Under the pieces are notes generated by a model. It saw only the letters and a list, made by a program, of their open reading frames with translations, searched no databases and was not told the DNA's origin. From positions 80,158 to 144,157 of the forward strand of contig ONDM01000009.1 of NCBI GenBank assembly GCA_900316585.1: DNA of 64,000 nt. Reading direction: 5' to 3'. The translations under genes were made by a program, and so were the position numbers. Positions 1 to 8,240 of this stretch are shown here, one piece after another; within the stretch, counting starts at the first letter, position 1, and every line of letters starts with the position of its first letter. The stretch comes from an uncultured Prevotellaceae bacterium (GTDB taxonomy: Bacteria > Bacteroidota > Bacteroidia > Bacteroidales > Bacteroidaceae).

Positions 1-52
1 GCATGCCCGGTATGTCCATCTTCTCCAAAAATGCTGCTAAATAGTATAACAT
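1..52 (-). CDS. mraY: mraY, 5' end only (phospho-MurNAc-pentapeptide translocase)
   Basis: Only the first 17 codons are in the window, on the minus strand, running off the left edge. They read MLYYLAAFLEKMDIPGM, which resembles the N-terminus of Bacteroidetes MraY. The enzyme moves phospho-MurNAc-pentapeptide to undecaprenyl phosphate to make lipid I in the inner membrane. The gene starts 10 bases after murE stops, as in a dcw operon. The call rests on the short peptide plus position; the rest of the gene is outside. Confidence 0.75.
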   Translation of the reverse strand, partial: MLYYLAAFLEKMDIPGM

Positions 53-62
53 GAGCTAAATC

Positions 63-1514
63 TTACAAACCAAATAATTCAAGAAGGATTTCTTTGTCGT
101 CAAAATGGTGTTTTACACCCTTTATGTCTTGATAATTCTCGTGTCCTTTACCTGCCACTAAAATGACATCACCTGGTTTTGCCAGTAGACAGGCTGTACG
201 TATAGCTTCTTTCCGGTCTACAATGGAAATAACTCTCTTCATGTCATCTTCATTCAGTCCGGCAAGCATGTCATTGATAATATCTTGAGGTTCCTCAAAT
301 CGAGGATTGTCACTTGTGATAATAACTTTGTCGCTTAATTTAGCAGATTCCTGTGCCATAATGGGACGTTTGCCTTTGTCACGGTTTCCACCTGCTCCCA
401 CAACAGTGATTACTTCTCCTTTGCCTCTTAATACCTCATGAATAGCATTCAGTACATTGACCAATGCATCAGGAGTGTGTGCATAATCAACAATTGCAGT
501 AACGCCTTCTTTGGAGCGAACTGCATCAAAACGGCCATTTACAGAGTGCAATGTGCTTAGAACAACCAAAATGTCTTCAGGCTTTTTACCAAGTAAGCAA
601 GCTGCTCCATAGACGGCAAGCAAATTGCTTACATTGAACTTTCCAATGAAAGAAACACCCACTTCACGGTTGTTGATGTCCAAATACATTCCTTCGAATC
701 CCATTTCCAGGATTTTGCCTTTAAAGTCAGCCATTGTCCGGATAGAGTAGGTCGCAACCTTTGCTTTGGTATTCTGCACCATGACTTTACCGTTTTTGTC
801 ATCTAGGTTGATGAGTGCAAATGAATCTTTACCCAATCCATCGAAAAATCCTTTTTTTGCTTTCAGATAATTGTCGAAAGTCTTGTGATAATCCAAATGG
901 TCTCGGGTCAGGTTTGTAAAGATTCCTCCACGGAACTTCAGTCCACCAATGCGTTTTTGTGCTACAGAATGTGAACTCACTTCCATGAATGCATATTTAC
1001 AACCCTCATCTGCCATTCTGCCTAATAGTTGATTCAATGTAATAGGGTCAGGTGTAGTGCATGAAGTAGGAACCGGTTCGTCGTCTATATAGTTGCAGAC
1101 AGTAGAGACTAGGCCAACTTTGTAACCGAATTTGCGGAACATATTATATAATAAGGTGGCAATAGTGGTTTTTCCGTTAGTACCAGTTACACCAATCAAT
1201 TCCAATTTGGAAGTAGGATCTCCATAAAATTGAGTGGCAACTTTTCCTACTGCATCCTCACTATCTTTTACTACAACGAAAGTCACCTCTTTGGGAGCAT
1301 CTTCAGGAATTGTTTCACAGAGAACAGCTATAGCTCCGTTCTCAATGGCTTTGCCGATAAACTTATGTCCATCGGTCTGAGTGCCTTTTTCAGCAATGAA
1401 GAGATGTCCATTCTTAATCATTCTTGAATCGATATTGACACCTTCGATGTCAATATCTGTATTACCCAAGATGGTCTCAGGGGTAATTTTAGCAAGAACT
1501 TCAATTAGTTTCAT
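63..1514 (-). CDS. murE: UDP-MurNAc-L-Ala-D-Glu:meso-DAP ligase MurE
   Basis: 483 residues, normal for the family. Cytoplasmic ATP-dependent Mur ligase that adds the third residue of the peptidoglycan stem peptide. The ATP loop [10 protein letters not shown] is at residues 108-117, the lysine-rich stretch YLKAKKGFF carries the probable carbamoylated lysine, and a DNPR motif near residue 405 marks the meso-diaminopimelate-specific type rather than the lysine type. The ATG start follows ftsI after 15 bases. murF, which in E. coli lies between murE and mraY, is absent here and found near 59.7 kb instead. Confidence 0.96.
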   Translation of the reverse strand: MKLIEVLAKITPETILGNTDIDIEGVNIDSRMIKNGHLFIAEKGTQTDGHKFIGKAIENGAIAVLCETIPEDAPKEVTFVVVKDSEDAVGKVATQFYGDPTSKLELIGVTGTNGKTTIATLLYNMFRKFGYKVGLVSTVCNYIDDEPVPTSCTTPDPITLNQLLGRMADEGCKYAFMEVSSHSVAQKRIGGLKFRGGIFTNLTRDHLDYHKTFDNYLKAKKGFFDGLGKDSFALINLDDKNGKVMVQNTKAKVATYSIRTMADFKGKILEMGFEGMYLDINNREVGVSFIGKFNVSNLLAVYGAACLLGKKPEDILVVLSTLHSVNGRFDAVRSKEGVTAIVDYAHTPDALVNVLNAIHEVLRGKGEVITVVGAGGNRDKGKRPIMAQESAKLSDKVIITSDNPRFEEPQDIINDMLAGLNEDDMKRVISIVDRKEAIRTACLLAKPGDVILVAGKGHENYQDIKGVKHHFDDKEILLELFGL

Positions 1515-1529
1515 ATCTTTGTTATTTTA

Positions 1530-3680
1530 TTATTTCAATCTGAGTTTTATTTCTGTACCTTTAACAGGTTTACTTCCAGCGTAAATGCTTTGCTCATAAA
1601 CTTTGCCCTGGCCCTCCAAAGTAACTTTCAGTCCACAGGTTTCCATTAAATACAGAGCATCACGGGCACCCATGCCAATGACATTAGGCACGGTTTTACC
1701 ACTGATTTCTTTCTTGACAAAAGTGACTTCATCTTTCGTGCTGGTACTTGTACCCCAAACAGGATTTCCCTTGGAATATGTGGTTGATCCTTTATGATTA
1801 TTGTTCACTTCAAGTGAGTTCAACAAATAGCTGGCTGCAAGAATGTCTCCATCTTTCACTTCAGGTGTATGAATATGTATAGTGTCTCTTGCTGCAATCA
1901 TGTCTTTTGTCTGATCCTTTGCATATATTTTTTCAGCAATAGAACGGAATACAGGGCCACACATAGTGCCACCCGACGCTGGAGATCCTTTCTTTTGCAT
2001 ACAGACTATACAAGTATATCTAGGGTTCTCCGAAGGGAAGAAACCACAGAAACTAATCAGGTACGCAGTAGTTCCGCTTCGATAACCTCCTTTACCTTGT
2101 GATATCTGAGCAGTACCAGTTTTGCCAGAAACGTGGAACTGCTTAGTTCCAGCCTTTTTTGCTACACCATCTTTTACTACTAGACGAAGTATTTTTTGCA
2201 GTTTCTCAATGGTGGATGGCTTACATATCTGTGACTTTACGACTTCAGGTGGGTATTCCATAATGGTTTCTCCATCTTTTTCTATGCGTTTGACAAAGCG
2301 CGGACGCATCATTTTTCCATTATTGGCAATGGCATTGTAGAAAGTCACGGTATTGATAGGAGCAATCTGAGTCTCATATCCGATGGACATCCAGGCAAGT
2401 GCTGTTTTAGACCAGTTTGCCCAGTGTTTGCCCGTCTTGTCTTTCTTTGGCATACGGATACGAGGAGCTTTATATTCCTTGAACGGTAGTTTCAGGTCTT
2501 CTGCTATACCTATATTATAGAGAGCCTGAACATAATCCTGAGGGTGTTCAAAGTAATAACCATCTATAATAGTGCTGGTACCCACATTGGAAGAATACAT
2601 CAAGACTTGCGGAACAGAGATGGTTCCATATCCACCCCGGTGCCAGTTGTGGTCTTTCATTGGTGAGCCATGCATCATTTTGATTCCACTACCTGTATCT
2701 ACTTTATCGGTCAGTTTTACAATATTGTTGTCTAGAGCCACCATCATTGAAGCTGTTTTAAAAGTAGATCCAGGTTCCATCATGTCAGAAATGGCATGAG
2801 GCACGTCCTCAAAGTAGCTTCCATCGTCTTGCTTCCCTAGATTAACTATGGCTTTCACATCACCTGTAGCCACTTCCATTAAGATAACAACACCGATGTT
2901 TGCATTAATTTCCTTCATCTTGTCTTCCAAAGCCTTTTCGCAAATGTCTTGCATACTCACATCGATAGTAGTTACTACATCTGCACCATTTACTGGGGGA
3001 ACATCTGTAATGCTCAGCCATCTGTTACGGACTTTTTGACGATGTACGAAACCGTCAGTGCCACGAAGGATGGAATCGAATGTCTGCTCCAGTCCACTGA
3101 CAGCTGAGTCGTTGGAAGGTTTTACGCTACCTAGTGTACGACTGGCTAAGGAACCAAATGGTTTCTTTCTTCTGTTACTATATTCTTCCCAGATGAATCC
3201 GCTTTTGTAACGACTCAGATTAAATAGTGGCAATTTCTGAACATCCTTAAACTGGGTGTAGGAAATTCTTCTAGTATAGATAGTCCAGCACTGGCTTTGT
3301 CTCTCACGCCCCTGTAGGATTCTCTCACGGAACTGTGCCGGAGTCTTTTGAGGAATAATCTTGCTGAGGCCACGGCAGATGGAGTCTAAGTTTGCCATAA
3401 GGATACTGTCTTTTTCCTTACCTCCAGCCTTGAAGTCCATCTGAATCTTATATTCAGGTAGACTACTTGCCATGAGTTGCCCTTCAGAAGAGAGAATACG
3501 TCCACGGGTAGCTTTCTGAACCACGCTGTCACGTACGGCATTGTTGGCAATTTCAGCCCATTTGTCACGTTCTACGAACATGGTGTATGACATCTTGAAG
3601 ATAATGCCAATAGCTGCCAATGCCAAGATGCCTACAACCACCATGTACCGTGGTATTATTTTGCCTGATACTTTACTCAT
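1530..3680 (-). CDS. ftsI: Septal peptidoglycan transpeptidase FtsI (class B PBP) with C-terminal PASTA domain
   Basis: 716 residues: a short cytoplasmic N-terminus, one membrane helix (about 12-33), a PBP dimerisation domain, then the transpeptidase domain. The active-site triad is visible: STFK at 305-308, SSN at 363-365 and KTG in SGKTGTA near 517. A PASTA domain ends the protein (about 655-716), as in SpoVD/PBP2x types and unlike E. coli FtsI. It cross-links septal peptidoglycan in the periplasm. The ATG overlaps the last 8 bases of ftsL, which suggests translational coupling. Confidence 0.94.
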   Translation of the reverse strand: MSKVSGKIIPRYMVVVGILALAAIGIIFKMSYTMFVERDKWAEIANNAVRDSVVQKATRGRILSSEGQLMASSLPEYKIQMDFKAGGKEKDSILMANLDSICRGLSKIIPQKTPAQFRERILQGRERQSQCWTIYTRRISYTQFKDVQKLPLFNLSRYKSGFIWEEYSNRRKKPFGSLASRTLGSVKPSNDSAVSGLEQTFDSILRGTDGFVHRQKVRNRWLSITDVPPVNGADVVTTIDVSMQDICEKALEDKMKEINANIGVVILMEVATGDVKAIVNLGKQDDGSYFEDVPHAISDMMEPGSTFKTASMMVALDNNIVKLTDKVDTGSGIKMMHGSPMKDHNWHRGGYGTISVPQVLMYSSNVGTSTIIDGYYFEHPQDYVQALYNIGIAEDLKLPFKEYKAPRIRMPKKDKTGKHWANWSKTALAWMSIGYETQIAPINTVTFYNAIANNGKMMRPRFVKRIEKDGETIMEYPPEVVKSQICKPSTIEKLQKILRLVVKDGVAKKAGTKQFHVSGKTGTAQISQGKGGYRSGTTAYLISFCGFFPSENPRYTCIVCMQKKGSPASGGTMCGPVFRSIAEKIYAKDQTKDMIAARDTIHIHTPEVKDGDILAASYLLNSLEVNNNHKGSTTYSKGNPVWGTSTSTKDEVTFVKKEISGKTVPNVIGMGARDALYLMETCGLKVTLEGQGKVYEQSIYAGSKPVKGTEIKLRLK

Positions 3681-4290
3681 TTAGGGTGTCTGTTTTTGCG
3701 GTGTCAGGATCTGTTACATATTGTCTGGTCTGAACTTGCTCAAGCGTCAAGTCAGTTTCTTCTATAGGGGGCAATTCACTGGAACCATCTAGTCTGATTA
3801 CATAGGGTGAATTAGATGAGATTTGTAAAAGGCTATCTTTGTTTGTTCTCAAGAATTCTTCTACGTAAGACTGACGGCTTTTAGCTGTCAGGTCACTAGA
3901 GCGTGTCAGAGCATTGAAACGGGCGTCATCTAGTTCTTTCTTGAGGTTATCAATCTCAATTAGCTCCGCTTGATTGGTGTACCGGTTGCTGATGTAAATG
4001 ATGAAGCATGCAGCAATGAGGATTATCAATGGAAGTTGCCTACGAACTAGTTTCGCAGTCAAGAAGTCACCGCCGAGGATACTACGCAAGGAACTAGAAG
4101 CTGGGGATTTGCCCTCATCTTCTTCTGTAAACTGTTTGATCTTCTCAATACTCTGTGCCGCAGATTCATCTTCCTTTGAAGCAGTTGGTTCTTTATCTTC
4201 TGCTTCCAGAGTTTCTTCTGCCCCTTCAAGTTCTTCCACAGAATCATTAATTGGAAGTTCTTCCTTTGAGTTCAGTTCTTTGTCGTTCAT
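3673..4290 (-). CDS. ftsL: FtsL-like divisome protein with long acidic N-terminus
   Basis: 205 residues, between rsmH and ftsI where ftsL belongs. Residues 1-75 are low-complexity and rich in Glu, Asp and Ser. A basic patch (KLVRRQ) precedes a single hydrophobic segment (about 88-103), followed by a short coiled-coil-like region (ELIEIDNLKKELDDARF) and a Pro/Glu-rich tail. The helix plus coiled coil match the FtsL role of joining FtsB/FtsQ and activating FtsI. E. coli FtsL is about 120 residues, so the extra length is mostly the acidic cytoplasmic extension. Identity rests on topology and position. Confidence 0.82.
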   Translation of the reverse strand: MNDKELNSKEELPINDSVEELEGAEETLEAEDKEPTASKEDESAAQSIEKIKQFTEEDEGKSPASSSLRSILGGDFLTAKLVRRQLPLIILIAACFIIYISNRYTNQAELIEIDNLKKELDDARFNALTRSSDLTAKSRQSYVEEFLRTNKDSLLQISSNSPYVIRLDGSSELPPIEETDLTLEQVQTRQYVTDPDTAKTDTLNE

Positions 4291-5205
4291 TTATCCTATC
4301 TTTTCTGCGATTCTTAATTTTGCACTACGTGAACGAGGATTACGTTCCAGTTCCTCTTCGTCAGGTACTATCACTTTGTTGTTCACCAATTTAAAGGGAG
4401 TCTCAATTCTTCCAAAGAAGTCTTGTCTCAATTTTCCCTCTATATTTCCGGTTTTCATGATGTTTTTTACCATTCGGTCTTCCAAGGAGTGGTAGGTAAT
4501 AACTGACAACCTGCCACCGGGCTTAAGAAGGCTGATAGCAGCCAGGAGCATTTCTTTTAAGGCAGTCATTTCCTGATTCACTTCAATGCGAAGCGCTTGG
4601 AAGACTTTTGCCAATTCTTTTTTCTCACGTTCTCTACCGAAAAGAGGCTGTACAATGTCCAAGAAGTCTCCAATGGTTTGGATAGATTGCTTGGCACGTG
4701 ACTTTACCAATAGAGATGCCAGTTTCCGACTGTTTTTCAGTTCTCCATATAGGTAAAAGATGTCGGCAAGTTTCTCTTCAGGATATTCATTTACGATGTC
4801 TGCTGCCGTTTTTCCTGCACGTTGATTCATCCGCATGTCCAAAAGTCCTTCGAACCTAAATGAAAAACCACGTCCTGCATCATCGAAATGGTGAGAAGAA
4901 ACGCCTAAGTCTGCCAAGATTCCATCTACCTGCTCCACTCCGTAATACTGCATGAAATTTTGCAGGAAACGGAAATTGCTGCGCACAAAAGTAAAGTGCT
5001 CATTCTCCATTATGTTCTTTTCAGCATCAGGATCTTGGTCAAAACTATACAGGTGACCTCTTCCGGAAAGTTGCTTCAGAATCTCGCGGCTGTGGCCTCC
5101 ACCACCGAATGTTACATCTACATAGATGCCTTCAGGGCGGATGGCTAATCCGTCAATGCTCTGTTTCAGGAGTACTGGAACGTGATATACCTGTGCGTCA
5201 CTCAT
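4291..5205 (-). CDS. rsmH: 16S rRNA m4C1402 methyltransferase RsmH
   Basis: About 304 residues. S-adenosylmethionine-dependent methyltransferase of the ribosomal P site; the glycine-rich SAM motif VDVTFGGGGHSREIL is near residue 30, and the family signatures DGILADLGVSSHHFDD and ITYHSLEDRMVK follow. It sits second in the dcw cluster, as in most bacteria. The open frame could begin at a TTG (5214) inside the mraZ stop region; the ATG at 5205 is the better start. It ends immediately before the ftsL start. Confidence 0.95.
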   Translation of the reverse strand: MSDAQVYHVPVLLKQSIDGLAIRPEGIYVDVTFGGGGHSREILKQLSGRGHLYSFDQDPDAEKNIMENEHFTFVRSNFRFLQNFMQYYGVEQVDGILADLGVSSHHFDDAGRGFSFRFEGLLDMRMNQRAGKTAADIVNEYPEEKLADIFYLYGELKNSRKLASLLVKSRAKQSIQTIGDFLDIVQPLFGREREKKELAKVFQALRIEVNQEMTALKEMLLAAISLLKPGGRLSVITYHSLEDRMVKNIMKTGNIEGKLRQDFFGRIETPFKLVNNKVIVPDEEELERNPRSRSAKLRIAEKIG

Positions 5206-5210
5206 TCTTT

Positions 5211-5666
5211 TCAATCAGGATTGTCCTGCATAAGATTCTCCAAAGTCTTGGCATATTCTTCACCATCCATGAAGACTCCTTCCATTTTTTCAGAAGCCCA
5301 GATTTCAATGGTGTTATTGACCCCTAGGAAATGCACTCCATTCTCAATGCCTGCTTTTTGCAGATAGCGCTTTGGTATCAGCAGACGACCATTGCTGTCC
5401 AGTGTAATTAGTTCGGAATCTACCACATACTGCCGCATGACATGAGCCTGCAGCTTGTTGAACGGGTTCAGTTTCTTCTGCAAAAGGTCCACTTTCTCGT
5501 TCCATACGCTCTCCGGACTAAGCACAAGGCAGTCTTGGAAGATGTCTTTTTGGAGTACCAGCCTCTCCTCTCCGAAGCTTTGCAGAGTTTTACGCAAAGC
5601 TGCAGGGAGAAAAAATCTTCCTTTGCTGTCGGATTTGGCAGGTATATCACCAATGAAACGTATCAT
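5211..5666 (-). CDS. mraZ: Transcriptional regulator MraZ
   Basis: About 151 residues with two AbrB/SpoVT-like half-domains, each with the family signature: SDSKGRFFLP near the N-terminus and LDSNGRLLIP in the middle. MraZ is a DNA-binding ring-forming protein that represses its own dcw operon through TGGGN repeats in E. coli; matching repeats lie just upstream here. A GTG at 5672 could also start the frame, but the ATG at 5666 has an AGGTG about 5 bases upstream and is preferred. First gene of the operon. Confidence 0.93.
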   Translation of the reverse strand: MIRFIGDIPAKSDSKGRFFLPAALRKTLQSFGEERLVLQKDIFQDCLVLSPESVWNEKVDLLQKKLNPFNKLQAHVMRQYVVDSELITLDSNGRLLIPKRYLQKAGIENGVHFLGVNNTIEIWASEKMEGVFMDGEEYAKTLENLMQDNPD

Positions 5667-5693
5667 AAACACCTATTATATTAAAATTTGGGT

Positions 5694-5736
5694 GTAAAAT
5701 TACACAATTCCCCACAATTCCCCACATTTTCTCCCA
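5694..5736 (-). promoter_or_regulatory. mraZ promoter region with MraZ-type TGGGG repeats
   Basis: Read on the minus strand, TGGGG boxes lie at 5724-5720 and 5714-5710 with an identical AATTG after each, giving a 10-base period, and a third box TGGGA lies at 5736-5732 (12 bases further up). A -7-like TAATTTTAC is at 5702-5694. E. coli MraZ binds TGGGN direct repeats with 10-base spacing, so this is a probable autoregulatory operator. Confidence 0.72.
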
Positions 5737-5850
5737 ATAAAATTGAAATTATTTTTCAACACCATGTTGATAACTATCCTTTTTTTGAAAAAACGTCAGT
5801 TTAAGGGGTACTTTTCGTTCTGTTTTTTCGTGATATTGCCAAAATAACAT

Positions 5851-5859
5851 TATTTTTGC
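5851..5859 (+). promoter_or_regulatory. Bacteroidetes -7 box for glsA-glsB
   Basis: TATTTTTGC fits TAnnTTTGC exactly. The -33 region about 20 bases upstream is only T-rich. The TTG inside the box is in frame with glsA and can be mistaken for a start codon. Confidence 0.65.
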
Positions 5860-5882
5860 ATGTTGAAATAGAAAGAAAGAAG

Positions 5883-6704
5883 ATGGCGAGTGACGAGCTG
5901 TTTTTAGTAGATTTGGATAAGATTATCCGAGATAAAGCTGGTGATAAGGCTAAATACATACCGGGATTTGTAGTTTCTTGGCTTAAGCGTATCATTCATC
6001 AGGATGAGGTGAATGAATTCTTGGCGAGGACGAGCGACAAAGTCGGGGTTCCTTTTTTGGATGAATGTGTAAAATATCTTGATATGGATCTCCATATCGT
6101 AGGTAAGGAAAACCTGCCTAAGGATGGAAGGCTTTATACTTTTGTCAGCAATCATCCATTGGGAGGAGCCGATGGAGTAGCACTAGGTAAAATCCTGGGA
6201 AATGAATATGATGGAAAAATCAAGTATCTGGTTAATGACCTCTTGATGAATCTTCATGGTCTGGCTCCACTTTGCATCCCTATAAACAAGACTGGTTCTC
6301 AGTCCAAGCAGTTCCCCAAGATGGTGGAAGAAGGTTTTAATTCGGACAATAACATCATTATGTTCCCTGCAGGACTTTGCTCTCGTAAAATTGATGGTGT
6401 CATCAGGGATCTTCCTTGGAAGAAAACCTTCATTTCCAAGAGTGTAGAGACACATCGTGACGTAGTCCCAATTCATTTCAGTGGCCAGAATTCAAATTTT
6501 TTCTATAATCTGGCAAATATATGTAAAGCACTTGGAATCAAGTTTAACATAGCTATGTTGTTTTTGGTGGATGAAATGTACAAGAATGTACATAAATCTT
6601 TCGATGTTCATATAGGGAAACCGATTCCATGGGAAACCTTTGATAAATCTAGAACCCCTGCGCAATGGGCACAATATGTGCAGGATATTGTATACCAATT
6701 ATAA
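5883..6704 (+). CDS. glsA: PlsC-like O-acyltransferase, probable glycine-lipid synthase GlsA
   Basis: About 273 residues. It belongs to the lysophospholipid acyltransferase superfamily: NHPLGGADG holds the catalytic His and Asp, and FPAGLCSRK is the second, substrate-binding block. The neighbour is the GNAT-like N-acyltransferase glsB. In Bacteroides the GlsB/GlsA pair makes glycine lipids: GlsB N-acylates glycine with a 3-hydroxy fatty acid and GlsA O-acylates that product. The His-Asp spacing is five residues rather than the usual four. Translation could open at a TTG (5856), but that TTG is inside the -7 box, so the ATG at 5883 is chosen. Confidence 0.78.
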   Translation: MASDELFLVDLDKIIRDKAGDKAKYIPGFVVSWLKRIIHQDEVNEFLARTSDKVGVPFLDECVKYLDMDLHIVGKENLPKDGRLYTFVSNHPLGGADGVALGKILGNEYDGKIKYLVNDLLMNLHGLAPLCIPINKTGSQSKQFPKMVEEGFNSDNNIIMFPAGLCSRKIDGVIRDLPWKKTFISKSVETHRDVVPIHFSGQNSNFFYNLANICKALGIKFNIAMLFLVDEMYKNVHKSFDVHIGKPIPWETFDKSRTPAQWAQYVQDIVYQL

Positions 6705-6713
6705 AAGCAGTCA

Positions 6714-7703
6714 ATGGAAGAACAAATTATAGCCCCTATTCCAAAAGAGGTTTTATTGAGCGAACTTACCGAGGAAAAACGTTTACGTTTAACAAATAAG
6801 AGCAACAATGAAATCTACATAGTCACCTGGCAGAATTCTCCTAATGTGGTGAAGGAGATTGGCCGCTTGCGTGAAATAGTTTTTCGTGCAGCAGGTGGTG
6901 GTACGGGCAAGGCTTTGGATTTGGATGAATTCGATACCATGGATAATCCATACAAGCAGCTGATAGTATGGAATCCAGAGAAGAACGAAATCATTGGTGG
7001 CTATCGTTATATTCTTGGAACCGACGTGGAAATGGACGAGCATGGTCAGCCGAAACTGGCTACAGCCCACATGTTCCATTTCTCTGATAAGTTCCTGAAA
7101 GATTATCTTCCTCAAACCATAGAATTAGGACGTTCTTTTGTTTCTTTGGAATACCAAAGCACCCGTGCAGGCAGCAAGGCTATTTTCGCATTGGATAATC
7201 TGTGGGATGGATTAGGTGCCCTTACTGTAATCATGCCAAATGTGAAGTATTTCTTTGGCAAGATGACCATGTATCCTTCTTACCACAGGAAGGGAAGAGA
7301 TATGATTCTCTATTTCCTGAAGAAACATTTTGCTGATAAAGATAATCTGATTATTCCAGATAAACCACTTCAGTTGGAAACGGATGAAAATATCTTGAAG
7401 GCGATATTCAATGAGAACGATTTCCGTAAAGATTACAGAATACTGAATTCTGAAATCCGTAAGCTGGGTTATAACATACCTCCTTTGGTTAATGCCTATA
7501 TGAATCTGTCCCCTACAATGAGGCTTTTTGGCACTGCTATTAATGATGGTTTTGGTGATGTGGAAGAAACTGGCATCTTGATTGCTGTGGATGAGATCTT
7601 GGAAGAGAAGCGTATGCGTCATATTGACACATTTGTAAAAGCTCACCCTGAAGCACTGAAAATTACCAGTGGAGCAAACAATGTCTTTTATAAGGAAAAA
7701 TAA
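6714..7703 (+). CDS. glsB: GNAT-like N-acyltransferase, probable glycine N-acyl synthase GlsB
   Basis: 329 residues, starting 9 bases after glsA. The sequence fits the Bacteroides hemolysin-like/OlsB-type acyltransferases: conserved blocks include VKEIGRLREIVFR, GGYRYILG and ELGRSFVSLEYQ. Members of this family from Bacteroides make N-(3-hydroxyacyl)glycine (commendamide), the first step to glycine lipids and a reported ligand of the host receptor GPR132. The pairing with glsA supports that role; an ornithine-lipid-like role is the alternative. A strong terminator follows. Confidence 0.8.
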   Translation: MEEQIIAPIPKEVLLSELTEEKRLRLTNKSNNEIYIVTWQNSPNVVKEIGRLREIVFRAAGGGTGKALDLDEFDTMDNPYKQLIVWNPEKNEIIGGYRYILGTDVEMDEHGQPKLATAHMFHFSDKFLKDYLPQTIELGRSFVSLEYQSTRAGSKAIFALDNLWDGLGALTVIMPNVKYFFGKMTMYPSYHRKGRDMILYFLKKHFADKDNLIIPDKPLQLETDENILKAIFNENDFRKDYRILNSEIRKLGYNIPPLVNAYMNLSPTMRLFGTAINDGFGDVEETGILIAVDEILEEKRMRHIDTFVKAHPEALKITSGANNVFYKEK

Positions 7704-7745
7704 TTTCCCTTAAGGAGAAAAATATTTCCCCAGTTAGAGAGAAAA
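7704..7745 (+). repeat. Hairpin-AAATATTT-hairpin element after glsB
   Basis: Directly after the stop codon an imperfect hairpin (TTTCCCTTAAGGAGAAA) is followed by AAATATTT (7720-7727) and a second CCCC/GAGAG segment, then by the real terminator. The same arrangement is found after argF' at 46827. Confidence 0.4.
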
Positions 7746-7791
7746 AAATCTCCAGGCAAAGTCTGAATCTTTATCTGGAGATTTTTTTGTT
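7746..7791 (+). terminator. Intrinsic terminator of glsA-glsB
   Basis: Arms AAATCTCCAG (7746-7755) and CTGGAGATTT (7775-7784) pair perfectly and are followed by a T run. Confidence 0.88.
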
Positions 7792-7850
7792 GTTTTAAGC
7801 ACTCTTAGTGTCAAAACTACGTACAAAAGAATGGGAGATTTTTCCCAGAG

Positions 7851-7922
7851 TACCTCCACCGGGAATCGAACCCGGATCTAAAGTTTAGGAAACTCGTATT
7901 CTATCCATTGAACTATAGAGGC
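7851..7922 (-). tRNA. tRNA-Arg (anticodon CCU)
   Basis: 72-base cloverleaf on the minus strand. The acceptor arms are GCCTCTA and TGGAGGT with discriminator A, the anticodon arm is CGAGT-TTCCTAA-ACTTT, and the T arm is CCGGG-TTCGATT-CCCGG. The anticodon CCU (complement of 7887-7889) reads AGG. The acceptor begins with a G:U wobble pair, and the CCA end is not encoded. It has its own promoter at 7947-7978. Confidence 0.94.
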
Positions 7923-8168
7923 ATCAGCCTTTTGTAAAAAGCGTGTGCAAAGATAATTAAATCTTGTGGAACAACAAAATTTGTGGTTCATTCGTCTTCA
8001 TTTTCTCCAAGCATGCGAAGTGTCGAAAAATCTTCCCTTTAGGTGTGTAAAAGGGCTTAAATTTCTCAAAATGTCATCGACTTTCAGCCTTCGCTTTCTA
8101 AATGAAGAATTATCATCCGCTTTCTTTGTAAAAAGAAAATTGACAATTTTAAAAATTCAAACTATTTG
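7923..8168. other. Intergenic stretch between tRNA-Arg and the korA promoter
   Basis: No convincing gene. It contains the minus-strand tRNA promoter and a weak hairpin (CCCTTT at 8035-8040 with AAAGGG at 8050-8055) of unknown meaning. A 76-codon open frame here lacks any recognisable family and overlaps promoter signals. Confidence 0.6.
7947..7978 (-). promoter_or_regulatory. Promoter of tRNA-Arg
   Basis: On the minus strand, TTTG (7978-7975), a 19-base spacer and TATCTTTGC (7955-7947), followed by a GC-rich ACACGC. Confidence 0.82.
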
Positions 8169-8201
8169 TTTGGCCAAGTCAAAAACAAATGCTTAATTTG
8201 C
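8169..8201 (+). promoter_or_regulatory. Promoter of korA-korB
   Basis: TTTG (8169-8172), 20 bases, then TTAATTTGC (8193-8201), one mismatch from the -7 consensus. It sits about 40 bases ahead of the ATG. Confidence 0.65.
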
Positions 8202-8240
8202 ACCACTTTTCTTGAAAAAATCAAAATAGTATATATTTTT

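Noticed and set aside
8035..8055. Hairpin CCCTTT/AAAGGG as terminator
   Set aside because: Only six pairs with a nine-base loop and no T run on the plus strand; too weak to call.
7966..8196. 76-codon open frame between tRNA-Arg and korA
   Set aside because: No recognisable family; overlaps the tRNA promoter at one end and the korA promoter at the other.
8166..8240. N-terminal extension of korA by 25 codons
   Set aside because: It would start inside the promoter; family proteins begin at the MAEELEYKE region.
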